Below, in pieces: positions 46,031-56,641 of a stretch of DNA of 64,000 nucleotides. The translations under genes and the position numbers were made by a program. The number at the start of each line of letters is the position of its first letter. The stretch's first letter is position 1. The stretch covers positions 124,001 to 188,000 of the forward strand of contig MU008167.1 in assembly GCA_010909165.1 (NCBI GenBank), read 5' to 3'. The notes below the pieces were generated by a model. That model searched no databases. It saw only the letters and a list, made by a program, of their open reading frames with translations, and was not told the origin of the DNA. The DNA comes from Anthoceros angustus. Lineage: Eukaryota; Streptophyta; Anthocerotopsida; Anthocerotales; Anthocerotaceae.

Positions 46031-46895
46031 GGTCACGTAATATCACGGATGGCTACAAATATCATAATATCATAGTGCGCGCTTCCTTGAAGCTTTGGAC
46101 ATGAGGTTGTATAGTACCTTGAAGCTTTGGACATAGAGGTTGTATGGTACAACAATAGTGTTTGGTGGTAGAAATGTCTCCATAAGAATAAAATATAAAG
46201 TTGTTCATGAAAATTGAACCTAATCAACACCAATTCAAGAAGAAGAAGAAGAATTTATTTAAGTCCACTACTTGATTTCCGTCATGGGATTGAAATATGA
46301 TAACTACATAGATTGCAATAAAATGGTCCGGATGAATGTAAAGGTAAAATTCAAACAAGATAAAATAATTTCAATCAATCATGATGTCAATGAAATTGCA
46401 TGAACAAGGGCCAAACACCACCAATTCAAGCTTTTTGTGTTTGCACTAAACTTTTCAAGAAATATAGGTCACCAAGCTTGGCTTGGAGCAAGCTTAATAG
46501 CTATGCACTCACTTTTGAAGCCTTATAAGAAGAGAAAGATCCATTGGCTGGAAGATGCTACTGTGCCAGGATGTTGATGTCATGGGTATACTTATGCGCA
46601 AAACATAAATATGTTGGGAAGTTGTTGGAAGCGAGAGGTCAAAAAAGGCAAGGGAGGTGATAATTATAAAGGGCAAACGGAACAGGAACGGAACAGCGGC
46701 TGCGGTGTGAAATCATCATCCGTGTTCCAAATTTTGTTGCTGGTTTCACAGAAAAGGCTGAGGGCCGTTCGCGTGCCATAAAACGATGCCAAGTCCAGAC
46801 TTCCCCTGTTCAAGCGGAGAAAGAATTCAAAAGCGGCCCAACGGTCGGACTGGGGCCGCGTGAGAACTACATACTAAAGCAGAGCAGGCCTGGAG

Positions 46896-47306
46896 CCTGC
46901 TTTGGCCAGCACCGTCCTGTCCTAGTTCCGCTCGGATCAGGCTCCCCGGTCACCAGCCTCCGGAACCTCCTCCACGCACATTGCATTCCAACCTGAAGCA
47001 CCAGAAAACAATCGGATCAAACAACATCCAAACATGCACCTCCAACACCGGATGCATCCGGTGCAGGAAAGTGCAAAGCCAGTTCTTCAACGCAATTCTC
47101 AGAGGCTGATTAGCGGCACTTCCGACCTGGCTGGAAGCCTTGCGGGGAGAGCGTGAACACGAGAGGCACGCGATTCCACAACCGGCTTGGCGGCCCAACG
47201 GGCGAGGCTGACTATGCTCCTGCTGTTTTCGGCAAAAGAGGGGGACATCGGATGCACGTCTCCTTGTTCCTGTTCCCGGAAAGGCTAACCCTGCCCGGTT
47301 GGGCTG
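46896..47306. repeat. Palindrome centre with a captured reticulon-exon fragment
   Basis: 46901-46936 is identical over 36 bp to 40654-40689, inside exon 1 of the reticulon gene. It joins at the shared letters ctcgga to a copy of 42,286-42,400 and then continues like 42,930-43,180. The arms of the palindrome start on either side (aggcctgg at 46,886-46,893, ccaggcct at 47,309-47,316). Confidence 0.75.
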
Positions 47307-48194
47307 TGCCAGGCCTGCTCTGCTTTAGTATGTAGTTCTCCCGCCACGCGGCCCCAGTCCGACCGTTGGGCCGCTTTTGAATTCCTTTCTCCGCTTGAAC
47401 AGGGAAGTCTGGACTTCCAGCATCGTTTTTGGCGGCACGCGAACGGCCCTCGGCCTTTTCTGTGAAACCAGCAACAAAATTTGGAACAGGATGATGATTT
47501 CACACACCCGCAGCCGCTGTTCCGTTCCTGTTCCGTTTTGCCCCTTTATAATTATCACCTCCCTTGCTCCTTTTTTGACCTCTCGCTTCCAACAACTTCC
47601 CAACATATTTATGTTTTGCGCATAAGTATACCCATGACATCAACATCCTGGCACAGTAGCATCTTCCAGCCAATGGATCTTTCTCTTCTTATAAGGCTTC
47701 AAAAGTGAGTGCATAGCTATTAAGCTTGCTCCAAGCCAAGCTTGGTGACCTATATTTCTTGGAAAAGTTTAGTGTGCAAACACAAAAAGCTTGAATTGGT
47801 GGTGTTTGGCCCTTGTTCATGCAATTTTCATTGACATCATGATTGATTGAAAATTATTTATCTTGTTTGAATTTTACCTTTACATTCATCCAGACCATTT
47901 TATTGCAATCTATGTAGTTATCATATTTCAATCCCATGACGGAAATCCGTCCTTAGTGGACTTAAATAAAATTCTTCTTCTTCTTCTTGAATTGGTGTTG
48001 ATTAGGTTCAATTTTCATGAACAACTTTATATTTATTCTTATGGAGACATTTCTACCACCAAACACTATTGTTGTACCATACAACCTCTATGTCCAAAGC
48101 TTCAAGGGTACTATACAACCTCTATGTCCAAAGCTTCAAGGGAAGGAAGCGCGCACTATGATATTATGATATTTGTAGCCATCCGTGATATTAC

Positions 48195-48665
48195 GTGACC
48201 TTTTGCTTAACTACCACACGTTCTAACAAACAAACCAAGAATTTATTTTAAGTCCAAGAGGGCCTAAACTTGCGACCGTCAGGTTAACAACCACACGTTT
48301 TAACAAACAAACAAACAAACAAACAATTTATTTTAAGTCCATGAGGGCCCGAATGTGCAACCGTGTGGTTAACAGCCACACGTTCCAACAGACAATGAGA
48401 TAATTTATTTCAAAGAGACAATTTATTTCAAGTCTAGGAGGGCCTAAGCGTGCGACCTTGTGGTTAACAACCACACATTCCAACCAATATTCCAACAAAC
48501 AAGTAGACAATTTAGCCCTCCTAAGCGTGCGACCTTGTGGTTAACAACCACACATTCCAACCAACATTCCAATAAACAAGTAGACAATTTATTTCAAGAC
48601 CAGGAGGGCTTGAACCTGCGACTTTGTGGTCAACAGCCACACGTTGTAACAAACAAACAAACAAA
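48195..48665 (-). mobile_element. tRNA-Asn-derived retroposon modules, reversed array
   Basis: On the minus strand, modules such as aacgtgtggctgttaaccac, followed by a T-arm-like gttc block and gccctc, end in the ggacttaaaataaattg tail. They mirror the array at 45,605-46,030. The copy near 48,380 keeps gtgtggctgttaaccacac, the closest to a genuine tRNA-Asn anticodon arm. Confidence 0.65.
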
Positions 48666-48870
48666 CAATTTATTTTAAGTCCACTAAGGACGGATATGTA
48701 GCCATGGGACTCGGTACTTGGGGCAACTTGTTCTATGGAGTGAGCTAGGCTACTAGCACCAGAGGCATTCCTCTCCAAAAACCCCATCCAAGTCCTGCTT
48801 GTAGTGTAGAGCGCTTAACTACGACATTCTCAAAGTATGTGTGTCCACTTGGCCTAAGCCATTTGGACAC
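48665..48870 (-). mobile_element. SINE-like element, right arm copy
   Basis: Mirror of 45,395-45,605. Reversed tail at 48,665-48,690 (aatttattttaagtccact) and head at about 48,838-48,870 (gtgtccacttggcctaagcc). Confidence 0.6.
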
Positions 48871-50460
48871 AACCAACTTAGCTACTCCAGCTCTCTAAAT
48901 TACTTTAAATTTGGACCGCAATGGCAAGAAACTACTTAGACGAATAGGTGCAATAATGTCTAGGCCTCCCACCACGCGTGGCAGACCAGGGGACTACGTG
49001 GAAGAATAGGTGCGCCAGTGTCTTGGCCTCCCACCACGTGTGGCCGACCAAGTGGTTAGCATTCACGAGTATCTCTCTCCGCTGGCGTAAGTTGGAACGT
49101 ACCCTCTTCTTCGCACAGTCTTTTCCCAGGCAGGCGGTATTATCTTCACTTGAAGAACGTCTTCCTCAATGTTCAACAATTCTAGACAAGATGCATGATC
49201 TCCATGAAATCTTTGAGTGTTGCTCTCACTGCACGCGCTCTGAAAGATTTGTAATTTTTATTTACCAATTAAATAAAATAGAATTCGTACCACAAAAGCA
49301 TTTATTCTAACCAAGGCAAAAATTAGTTATGTCAATGCTAACTAGAGTCATCGTATGAATGGCTTGTGTTTTAATAATAGTCTTGCGACAAACTAATTGA
49401 ACAATGACGCAGTTAGAAGTGTTAAATAGGTAGCTCACTTGATCAACCATGGATTCTATTTACACGTAATTGACCAAAACTTAAGGCTACTTGGCAAATT
49501 GTTATTTAGTGGTCATGATCCTTATCTTTTGCAACAATGAAAGGTGCTAACATAGAGTAGCATATTAGACTTGCTGAGTTCTTGACTGTCATCCAACGCT
49601 ACTTGAAAACAAAGGAGCCATGAACACAAATTAACATGCCTAAAGGTATCAAAATAATAGTTGTTCTAGTAAAAGGGTTTGAAGGTATTGTACGGAATCT
49701 CATAAAGATGACTTATGATCAGCACAAAATCAAACAAATCGTAGTTGATATAGCTATTAGGCACATGCTCCCTAATGAATTATTGTTTTTGGGTGCAAGT
49801 TATTAAGAAAAGTTAAAATTAACTCAAAAACTTAAACACTTCAAAAAACATGTATAATATGTATATGTAGATAGGAATGAAGAACCCTAATGAACCGTGT
49901 GATGTATTTATCCATATTAATATAAATGATATTATACTAATTTTAATAAATTTCAATAAACTATCTTCTCTCTTCCTCTTCTAACGAAGTGCATAGGCCT
50001 TTCTTAGGGATAGATAGGCTTCCATATTCCCGGTATGAAATCATATGTGCAATACGTAAATTTCATATTACTATGATTTAAGAATCATTACATATGGAAC
50101 TATTTGGAGAGATGTCTCTTCAACGTTTCTTCAGTGTCTGGAATGGCCATGAATTCCAAGCATGTGTGAGCGGGTATCCAGGGTTTTCACAGGCTAGATA
50201 TTGGAAGATGTTTTGGCTCACAGTTTGCAAGGCGGTAGCCATAACTTAAGCGCTTGTGTGGATGCCCAGTGCATCCTATATATTGATTTTGTATTCAGAA
50301 GTACATGGCAATATTGATTTTGTATTCAGAAGTACATGGTAATCTCATCAGGAATAAGCCAAGATCTTGTATCCTTCAATCCTTTATTCAGCCCCTTCAT
50401 GGCGCTCGGAGCCATTTATGTGTCGAAAATAGCTTGATCTTCTATGCAAGGGCGATTGTG

Positions 50461-50580
50461 TGGAGTGAAGGCTGGAACACCATTGCTGTTTGGAGTGAAG
50501 GCTGGAACACCATTGCTGTTTGGAGTGAAGGCTGGAACACCATTGCTGTTTGGAGTGAAGGCTGGAACACCATTGCTGAT
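50461..50580. repeat. Four near-perfect copies of a 30-bp repeat
   Basis: tggagtgaaggctggaacac plus cattgctgtt is repeated at 50461, 50491, 50521 and 50551; only the last two bases of the final copy deviate. The matching position in the left arm (42,569-42,668) has four diverged units, so this array was homogenised after the arms separated. Confidence 0.92.
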
Positions 50581-51070
50581 CGTTCTTGTGAAGGTTGTTG
50601 AAACAGCCTCGATTGTTGTGAACTGTAGTATTTAGTCCTTCTTAAACTGACATCGAGATAGCATCTTGGATCATACCATGACATTATGAGGGTATATACC
50701 GTGTATATGTCCTCATGCCTGACCCATTGACGCACATATGTAGGTCTTCTCCAACATATCCGTGTGTGTTTACCCATCATAGCATTTCTTTTGGAACCAA
50801 GTAGAGTTCTGAATGGTGTATGTATGAAACAATTACCATGCCCTCACCTTGCCTATCTGTGTGCATGTAGGTAAGTGTGGGCCTCGTTAAGTCTGAGCAA
50901 CTTTAACATGACGTAGTTGTCATTTGCAAGATATATCTCACAAATTATCTTCTGGTATTAGGTGGTATCATCCCTATTCCTTGTATGCAATAAAAAGCTT
51001 AATAATATTTCTACAAGTTTTCATACTAGGAAAAAGATTGAACATTTGAACTTGAACTTGAAGATTGGAA

Positions 51071-51139
51071 AGCCCATATATGTAGATGTGAGAAGCCCAC
51101 ATATGTAGATGTGAGAAGCCCACATATGTAGATGTGAGA
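51071..51139. repeat. Three copies of a 23-bp repeat
   Basis: agcccacatatgtagatgtg plus aga, starting at 51071, 51094 and 51117. It lies between the palindrome and the third PPR gene. The rest of 50,995-51,641 is non-repetitive and presumably contains the PPR promoter. Confidence 0.85.
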
Positions 51140-51641
51140 GTGATGCCCAATTGACAAGACAAGTGAGATGAAGTTACACACTCAAGCCTCTATTCAAAGA
51201 TTCATGATTCAAGGCTCGAAATCAGAACAGCCGCCCCGCGTATATTACAACCAGCGTAAGACCACGTATTGGATTTAATCACTTTTGTTGCTGACAGCCA
51301 CAAGCATCTTGCATACAATGTTCTTTAGGCTCTGTGCCAGCGGCTTGAATCTTTTCGTGCGTTGCATGAACACAGGCTTTCAGGGCGTATGGGGATACTA
51401 AATTCAGGTTTCAAAAACCCATGTTGACATGTGCCACATCGGGCACTGAACATATGAGCCTAGTTGTTGAGTTCTCTAACAAACCATCTCCTCCGGGCGA
51501 AGCATCCTCTGTAGAACCTTGTATTGTCGAAGGATGTCAAGAATATACCTGTATTGATGTGAGCCCCTGTGTTAATGTCCCGTCAACAAAATTCAGGGAC
51601 TGCAGGAAGAGCTTCCACTTTCCTGACTTCAAAGGACCCAG

Positions 51642-54600
51642 ATGTCGGCAATTAACAGGCAAGCCATGCCATGCAGCAGCTGTGCAAGAAGTCCAGCCCG
51701 CTGTCAGGAGCCCTTATGGCGACAGTTCTTTGGGAAGCCCAGGGTTGGGTGGCATGCGCAGCTTGGTGCTCTGGATATGGAGATGGATTGTCGTGCCCTG
51801 GAACCCAAGTGGAGCTTGCTGGATGATCCGGACCTTAGCAGGCCTGCAGGTTACGAGAAGGCTGTAAAGGCTCAAACTGTGCTGAATTTATGCCATCAGG
51901 GCAGTCTCAGTGATGCTGTTGAGGCTCTGGGAGTTCTGGTGCAGACAGGCTGTCGAATATCCAAATCTGTCTTCTATGTCGTGCTGAAGAAATGTGTAGG
52001 CAAAAAGGACCTTGCGCTGGGCCGCCGGGTACATGCTCTCTCGGTGATACACGGGTATGAATCGGACACGTTCCTGTGCAATCACCTTCTGCGAATGTAT
52101 GCTTCTCATGGCAGGTTACAGGATGCGATGGATGTGTTCACCATGGTTGCCAAACCGGATACCTTCATGTGGTCCTCCATAATTTATGTGCACGTTAAGC
52201 GGGGAGAGGACAAGAAGGCCATACAACTGTACCATCGGATGCGCAGGTCAAGTGTGAAGCCAGATGGTCATGTATTTGTGGCAGCCCTTCAGGCTTGTGC
52301 GATGGGTCCGCATCTGGAAACTGGGCAGCAGGTGCATGCAGATGTGTTGGCTGGTGGATTTGGGGATGATCTCTTTGTCTGTAACAGCTTGGTGGACATG
52401 TATGCGAAGTGTGGCAGTTTAGAGGCTGCTCAGAGTGTGTTTGATGGACTTGGTGAAAAGAATGTGGTAACGTGGAATGCTTTGATAGCAGGGTATTCGC
52501 AGCATGGAAAGGGCCAAGAAGCCATTCGTCTGTACAATGTTATGCAAGATGATGGCATCGTTGCACCCGATTCTGTGACATTCTTGTGCCTCCTGCAGGC
52601 ATGTGCAAGTGTAGGCAGCCTGGCTTTGGAGGTGGGGCAGCAGCTTCATGCGCAAATCAGAGGAGGTGGACATGAAGCTGACGTGTTTCTAGCCAACAGT
52701 CTGGTAAACATGTATGCAAAATGCGGTAGCTTGGTCGCAGCTCGAACAGTGTTTGACAAGCTTCGTAAAAAAGATGTAGTAACTTGGAATGCCATGATAG
52801 CAGGGTATTCCCAGCATGGGATGGGCAAGGACGCGCTTTGTCTGTACAGAGAAATGCAAGATGAAGGCATCATGGCCCCCGATGCTGTGACATTTGTGTG
52901 CCTGCTGCAGGCATGTGCAGGTATGGGCAAACCAGCTTTGGAGAAGGGGAAACAGATCCATGCACACATTAGTGAACAAGGACATCAAGCTGATGTCGCT
53001 GTAGCTGGCAGTTTGGTCAACATGTATGCAAAGTGTGGCAGCCTCGAGGACGCTCAGAGAGTTTTTGACAAACTCGGTAAAAAATCCGTGGTGACCTGGA
53101 CTGCTCTTATTGCAGGGTATTCTCAGCAGGGCATGGGTCAGGAAGCCCTTCATCTTTACAGTTCTATGCAAGAGGGGGCCATAGCCGTACCCAATTCGGT
53201 GACATTCGTGTGTCTGCTGCAGGCATGTGCAAGCATCGGCACCCTGGCTTTGGAGAAAGGTAAGCAGCTTCATGCAGAAATCAGAGAACGAGGACTCCAA
53301 GCTGATGTCACTGTAGCCAATAGTTTGGTCAACATGTATGCAAAGTGCGGCAGCCTAGAAGATGCTCGTGGAGTGTTTGACAAAATTTTGCAAAAAGATG
53401 TGGTTACGTGGAATGCCATGATAGCAGGGTACTCCCAGCAGGGCATGGGCCAGGATGCCCTTTATCTTTACAGGGAGATGCAAGATGAAGGCACTGTTGC
53501 TGGTCCTGTGACATATGCGTCGCTCCTGCAGGCATGTGGAAGTGTGGGCACCCCAGCTGTGGAGACCGGGAAGCAGCTACATGTGCAAATTAGAGAACGA
53601 GGACACCAGGACGATGTACTTGTAGCCAACAGTTTAGTAAACATGTATGCCAAGTGTGGCAGCCTGGAGGATGCTCATAGACTGTTTGACGGACTTGTTC
53701 AAAAAGATGTGGTGACGTGGAATGCCATGATAGCAGGGTATTCCCAACAGGGCATGGGTCAGGCAGCCCTTCATCTCTACAGTGCCATGCAAGAGGAAGG
53801 CATGGCTGTACCCAATTCAGTGACTTATATCTGCCTTCTGCAGGCATGTGCAAGAATTGGCACCCCAGCTTTGGGGACGGGGATACAGCTTCATGAGGAA
53901 ATTAGAGGACAAGTACATGAAACTGATGCATTTGTAGCCAACAGCTTGGTAAACATGTATGCAAAGTGTGGCAGCCTGGAAGATGCGCAGAGAGTGTTTG
54001 ATGGACTTGGTCAAAAAGATGTCGCGACCTGGAACGCCATGATAGCAGGGTATTCCCAGCAGGGAATGGGCCAGGAAGCACTTTGTCTTTACAGTGCAAT
54101 GCAACAAGATAGCATGGCGGTCCCTGATAGTGTGACATTTGTGTGCCTCCTGCAGGCATGTGCAAGTGTGGGCACCCCAGCTTTGGAGACGGGGAAGCAG
54201 CTTCATCTGCAGATTAGAGACCGAGGACATGAAGCTGATGGGTTTGTAGCCAACAGCCTGGTAGACATGTATGCCAAGTGTGGCAGCCTCAAGGATGCTC
54301 AGAGCATGTTCGATGAACTTGGTCAAAAAAGTGTGGTGACATGGACTGCCATGATAGCAGGGTATACCCAGCAGGGCAAGGGCCAGGAAGCCCTTCTTCT
54401 GTACAATGCTATGCTTGAAGAAGGCATCGCCGTACCCAATTCGGTGACCTTTGTGTGCCTTCTGAGGGCATGTGCAGATGATGCAGCTCTGCATGTGGGA
54501 AGGCAGCTACATTCTCAAATTGAAGAACAAGGGCTTCAGTCTGATGTGTCTGTGGCTGGCAGTTTGATAAATATGTACGGAAAGTCCGGGAGCATGATTG

Positions 54601-55334
54601 ATGCTCAGCAAGTGTTTGACGCATTAGTCGAAAGAGATGTTGTCACCTGGAATGCACTGATCGCAGGATACACCTGTCAAGGTGACAGTGAAGTCGTGTT
54701 TGGCTTGGTGGAGAGAATGAAAGAGGATGGCATACAGCCGGTGGGCATCACATTCCTCAGCGTACTGAATGTATGCAGTCATGCAGGGCTAGTGGACAAA
54801 GGAAGTGAGTACTTCGATTGTATGTGCAGAGACTACAGCGTCACTCCCACAGTGGAACACTACACATGCCTGGTGGATCTCCTGGGCCGTGCCGGCCGAC
54901 TCGATGAGGCACTAGCTTTGGTAAGAACAATGTCCTTACTGCCCAACGCTGCAATTTGGCACACTCTCTTGGGTGCCTGCCGAAAGTGGACCAACGTGGG
55001 CGTGGGATGCCATGCCTTCACTGAAGCAATGAAGCTAGACAGCCAAGATGCTGCAGCATACTTGTTGATGTCAAACATATACACCAGTGCCAGGATGTGG
55101 GAGCAGGCACAGGAGATGCACGCCAGGAGAGAAAGAGTCGGTGCATGGAAGCAGCCAGGACAGAGCTGGTGGACAGACTTGGACGGACTGATGCACATTT
55201 TTGTTGTTGGCGATAGGAAGCATCCCAAGAGTCAAGCAAGGCTGGATCTGGTATTCTCGAAAGTAAAGAAATGTGTAGACTTGTCATCGTCAGAAACGGC
55301 AGTTGATTCTGTCACTGGCACCGCGCGCGTTTGA
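51642..55334 (+). CDS. Very long PLS-class pentatricopeptide repeat protein (E/E+ type)
   Basis: Intronless, 1,230 aa, about 400 residues longer than its two relatives here. The N-terminal ~120 residues are poorly conserved (MSAINRQAMPCSSC); another frame is open from 51,421 to 51,867, so the start is uncertain. It carries eight consecutive P-L-S triplets of about 102 residues from NMYAKCGSL-type S motifs to the final NMYGKSGSM. Several differ at few positions (VVTWNAMIAGYSQQGMGQ, VTFVCLLQACASVGTPALE). Most P motifs have Asn at the fifth position and Asp or Asn at the end, which in the PPR code favours pyrimidines (inference). The E domain (YTCLVDLLGRAGRL, LLGACRKWTNV, WWTDLDGLMHIFVVGDRKHP) is followed by a short unrelated tail and no DYW domain. 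Likely an organelle RNA-editing or RNA-binding factor. Confidence 0.93.
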   Translation: MSAINRQAMPCSSCARSPARCQEPLWRQFFGKPRVGWHAQLGALDMEMDCRALEPKWSLLDDPDLSRPAGYEKAVKAQTVLNLCHQGSLSDAVEALGVLVQTGCRISKSVFYVVLKKCVGKKDLALGRRVHALSVIHGYESDTFLCNHLLRMYASHGRLQDAMDVFTMVAKPDTFMWSSIIYVHVKRGEDKKAIQLYHRMRRSSVKPDGHVFVAALQACAMGPHLETGQQVHADVLAGGFGDDLFVCNSLVDMYAKCGSLEAAQSVFDGLGEKNVVTWNALIAGYSQHGKGQEAIRLYNVMQDDGIVAPDSVTFLCLLQACASVGSLALEVGQQLHAQIRGGGHEADVFLANSLVNMYAKCGSLVAARTVFDKLRKKDVVTWNAMIAGYSQHGMGKDALCLYREMQDEGIMAPDAVTFVCLLQACAGMGKPALEKGKQIHAHISEQGHQADVAVAGSLVNMYAKCGSLEDAQRVFDKLGKKSVVTWTALIAGYSQQGMGQEALHLYSSMQEGAIAVPNSVTFVCLLQACASIGTLALEKGKQLHAEIRERGLQADVTVANSLVNMYAKCGSLEDARGVFDKILQKDVVTWNAMIAGYSQQGMGQDALYLYREMQDEGTVAGPVTYASLLQACGSVGTPAVETGKQLHVQIRERGHQDDVLVANSLVNMYAKCGSLEDAHRLFDGLVQKDVVTWNAMIAGYSQQGMGQAALHLYSAMQEEGMAVPNSVTYICLLQACARIGTPALGTGIQLHEEIRGQVHETDAFVANSLVNMYAKCGSLEDAQRVFDGLGQKDVATWNAMIAGYSQQGMGQEALCLYSAMQQDSMAVPDSVTFVCLLQACASVGTPALETGKQLHLQIRDRGHEADGFVANSLVDMYAKCGSLKDAQSMFDELGQKSVVTWTAMIAGYTQQGKGQEALLLYNAMLEEGIAVPNSVTFVCLLRACADDAALHVGRQLHSQIEEQGLQSDVSVAGSLINMYGKSGSMIDAQQVFDALVERDVVTWNALIAGYTCQGDSEVVFGLVERMKEDGIQPVGITFLSVLNVCSHAGLVDKGSEYFDCMCRDYSVTPTVEHYTCLVDLLGRAGRLDEALALVRTMSLLPNAAIWHTLLGACRKWTNVGVGCHAFTEAMKLDSQDAAAYLLMSNIYTSARMWEQAQEMHARRERVGAWKQPGQSWWTDLDGLMHIFVVGDRKHPKSQARLDLVFSKVKKCVDLSSSETAVDSVTGTARV

Positions 55335-55344
55335 AAGCACAGGT

Positions 55345-55960
55345 ATACGCTTCTCTTGTTTCAGCTTCTGTGGCGGGTGAATCTTCTTAACAGTGATGAC
55401 TGCCTCGTCAAACCGTTTCTGCAAGCAAGAAACACGTTATCAGTCTTAAGAAACAGTCACAGACCTAAGTAGCATATGCTGAATTGCTAGTTGGACACAC
55501 CTGAGTGAATCATCTGGAGATGCAATCTGGTATGTTACTCGAACCCGGCTGAGGTCTTTCACAGACCATAGTAACACATATGCTGGATTGCTAGTTGGAC
55601 CCACCTGAGTGAGTAATCTGGAGATGCAATCTAGTATGTTACACCAACCCAGCTGGAGTCTGTCTCCATACGATGCCACAAACAACTCCAGTACTGATCA
55701 GCAATATCAGAGTCAGCGTCTTCACACTTAACAGGAGCACCACCACTCGCAAAAGAAACAAAGCAGATATGAGTGTCCAGACCGAGCAACACACTGGAAG
55801 ACGTCGAAGAGTTGGCGCATCCTTGACAACAGAGTCTCCACACTTACTAATCGCCTTCAGCATTTGTGCAAAAGCCCCAGAAATGTACAACTATGCTGAG
55901 TTCCCCAGCCAGAGAATCATGGAAAACATTCTCATGGGAACCATCGGCTTCTGCAACTGT
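55345..55960 (-). pseudogene. Unidentified gene-like remnant with tandemly duplicated exon
   Basis: On the minus strand, blocks look like exons with splice sites. One encodes CEDADSDIADQYWSC. One encodes LSRVRVTYQIASPDDSLR and ends at AG/GTGTGT. One begins after cttgcag with AAACGGTTTGACG. The middle exon and its intron start are duplicated in tandem (about 109 bp, 55,447-55,668), and one copy has a stop (VTY*IASPD). I do not recognise the family, and no complete frame can be built. Confidence 0.3.
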
Positions 55961-56603
55961 TACCCCCAAAAGACACTGATTGCATCACACAGCCTTGAAA
56001 GAACAAGTGTTTTAGCAAAGAGGCGGTGGCTCACATACACATGATATGTCATTCCGCCTTCATGCTGAACTAACTGTGAGACAATCAAACAAGGCACAGC
56101 ACACCATCATTCAGGAGCACATAAGAGATCCAACCTCGTGTACAACATCAGGTGTGCATCGTTTAATGCGGAATCCGACCAAGCTCGATCTTTCATACCT
56201 AAAGACTATGACGACAAGAAAATTGACGCCAATACCATGGCATCAGCGCGAGGCCAAGCGGATAGAGAGAATTCAAACGCTTGGACAAAAATACCCACTG
56301 TTACTACAGCATTTGACAACAGCTGCCATCAACTGCCCGAAATAAAGGAGTTCCAGGAAACGTCCGTAAACTCTTCCAGTGCACAGAACACCAAGCAAGT
56401 CACTAACTTTCTGGCAGCTGGACAGCAGGATGAAGAGGAGGAGGTACTTCAAAGTGACAGCCAGAAGGCGCTACTCACATTTCCCAGTTCCTGAAACTGA
56501 AGCCGTCCTTAAAGTCTACTCCATTTTTGGGTACTCCAGACATTCTGATCTGAGCTCTGAGAGAAAAGAGCTTGGAGTGGGCATATTTTTCTCCTCCTTA
56601 GAG
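55961..56603. other. Uncharacterised stretch
   Basis: Two overlapping plus-strand frames (56,046-56,345 and 56,138-56,494) have protein-like composition, the second rich in Asp, Glu, Ser and Gln. Neither matches anything I know and neither has clear splice partners. Confidence 0.25.
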
Positions 56604-56641
56604 TTCCGAGTTGATATGCTGTTAAGCATATCAACTCGGAA
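56604..56641. repeat. Perfect 16-bp inverted repeat
   Basis: ttccgagttgatatgc and its reverse complement flank the 6-bp loop tgttaa. It sits immediately before a SINE-like element. It is strong enough to form a stem in RNA or single-stranded DNA. Confidence 0.85.

Larger units (their letters stand above)
41956..46895 (+). repeat. Left arm of a ~9-kb imperfect palindrome
   Basis: Read from its inner end outward, this arm matches the reverse complement of 47,307-50,994. Matched pairs: 46,881/47,322 (agagcaggcctg), 46,220/48,010 (gaacctaatcaac), 45,180/49,110, 44,410/49,900 (cacacggttcattagggttc), 43,990/50,280, 42,060/50,890 (gcccacacttacctac) and 41,970/50,985. It holds about 1.2 kb not in the right arm (about 42,670-43,855). 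That extra part repeats the 42,150-42,400 block at 42,660-42,930 and then unit R. No protein-coding gene was recognised. Confidence 0.8.
47307..50994 (-). repeat. Right arm of the ~9-kb palindrome
   Basis: Reverse-complement partner of the left arm; see the matched pairs there. It contains unit R (47,465-48,015), reversed tRNA-Asn-like modules, a reversed SINE-like element, AT-rich single-copy-looking sequence (49,200-50,100) and a 30-bp array. The arms differ by many substitutions and indels, so the duplication is not recent. No gene was recognised in it. Confidence 0.8.

Noticed and set aside
50461-50580. CRISPR-like array
   Set aside because: The 30-bp units follow each other without spacers, and the genome is eukaryotic.
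41526-50994. Simple assembly artefact for the palindrome
   Set aside because: The arms differ by many scattered changes and large indels, so they are not the same read placed twice. Only long reads can settle it fully.
51421-51867. Separate short gene before the long PPR gene
   Set aside because: It overlaps the PPR frame and its second half is a frame-shifted reading of PPR coding sequence. The first part may be leader or an older N-terminus.
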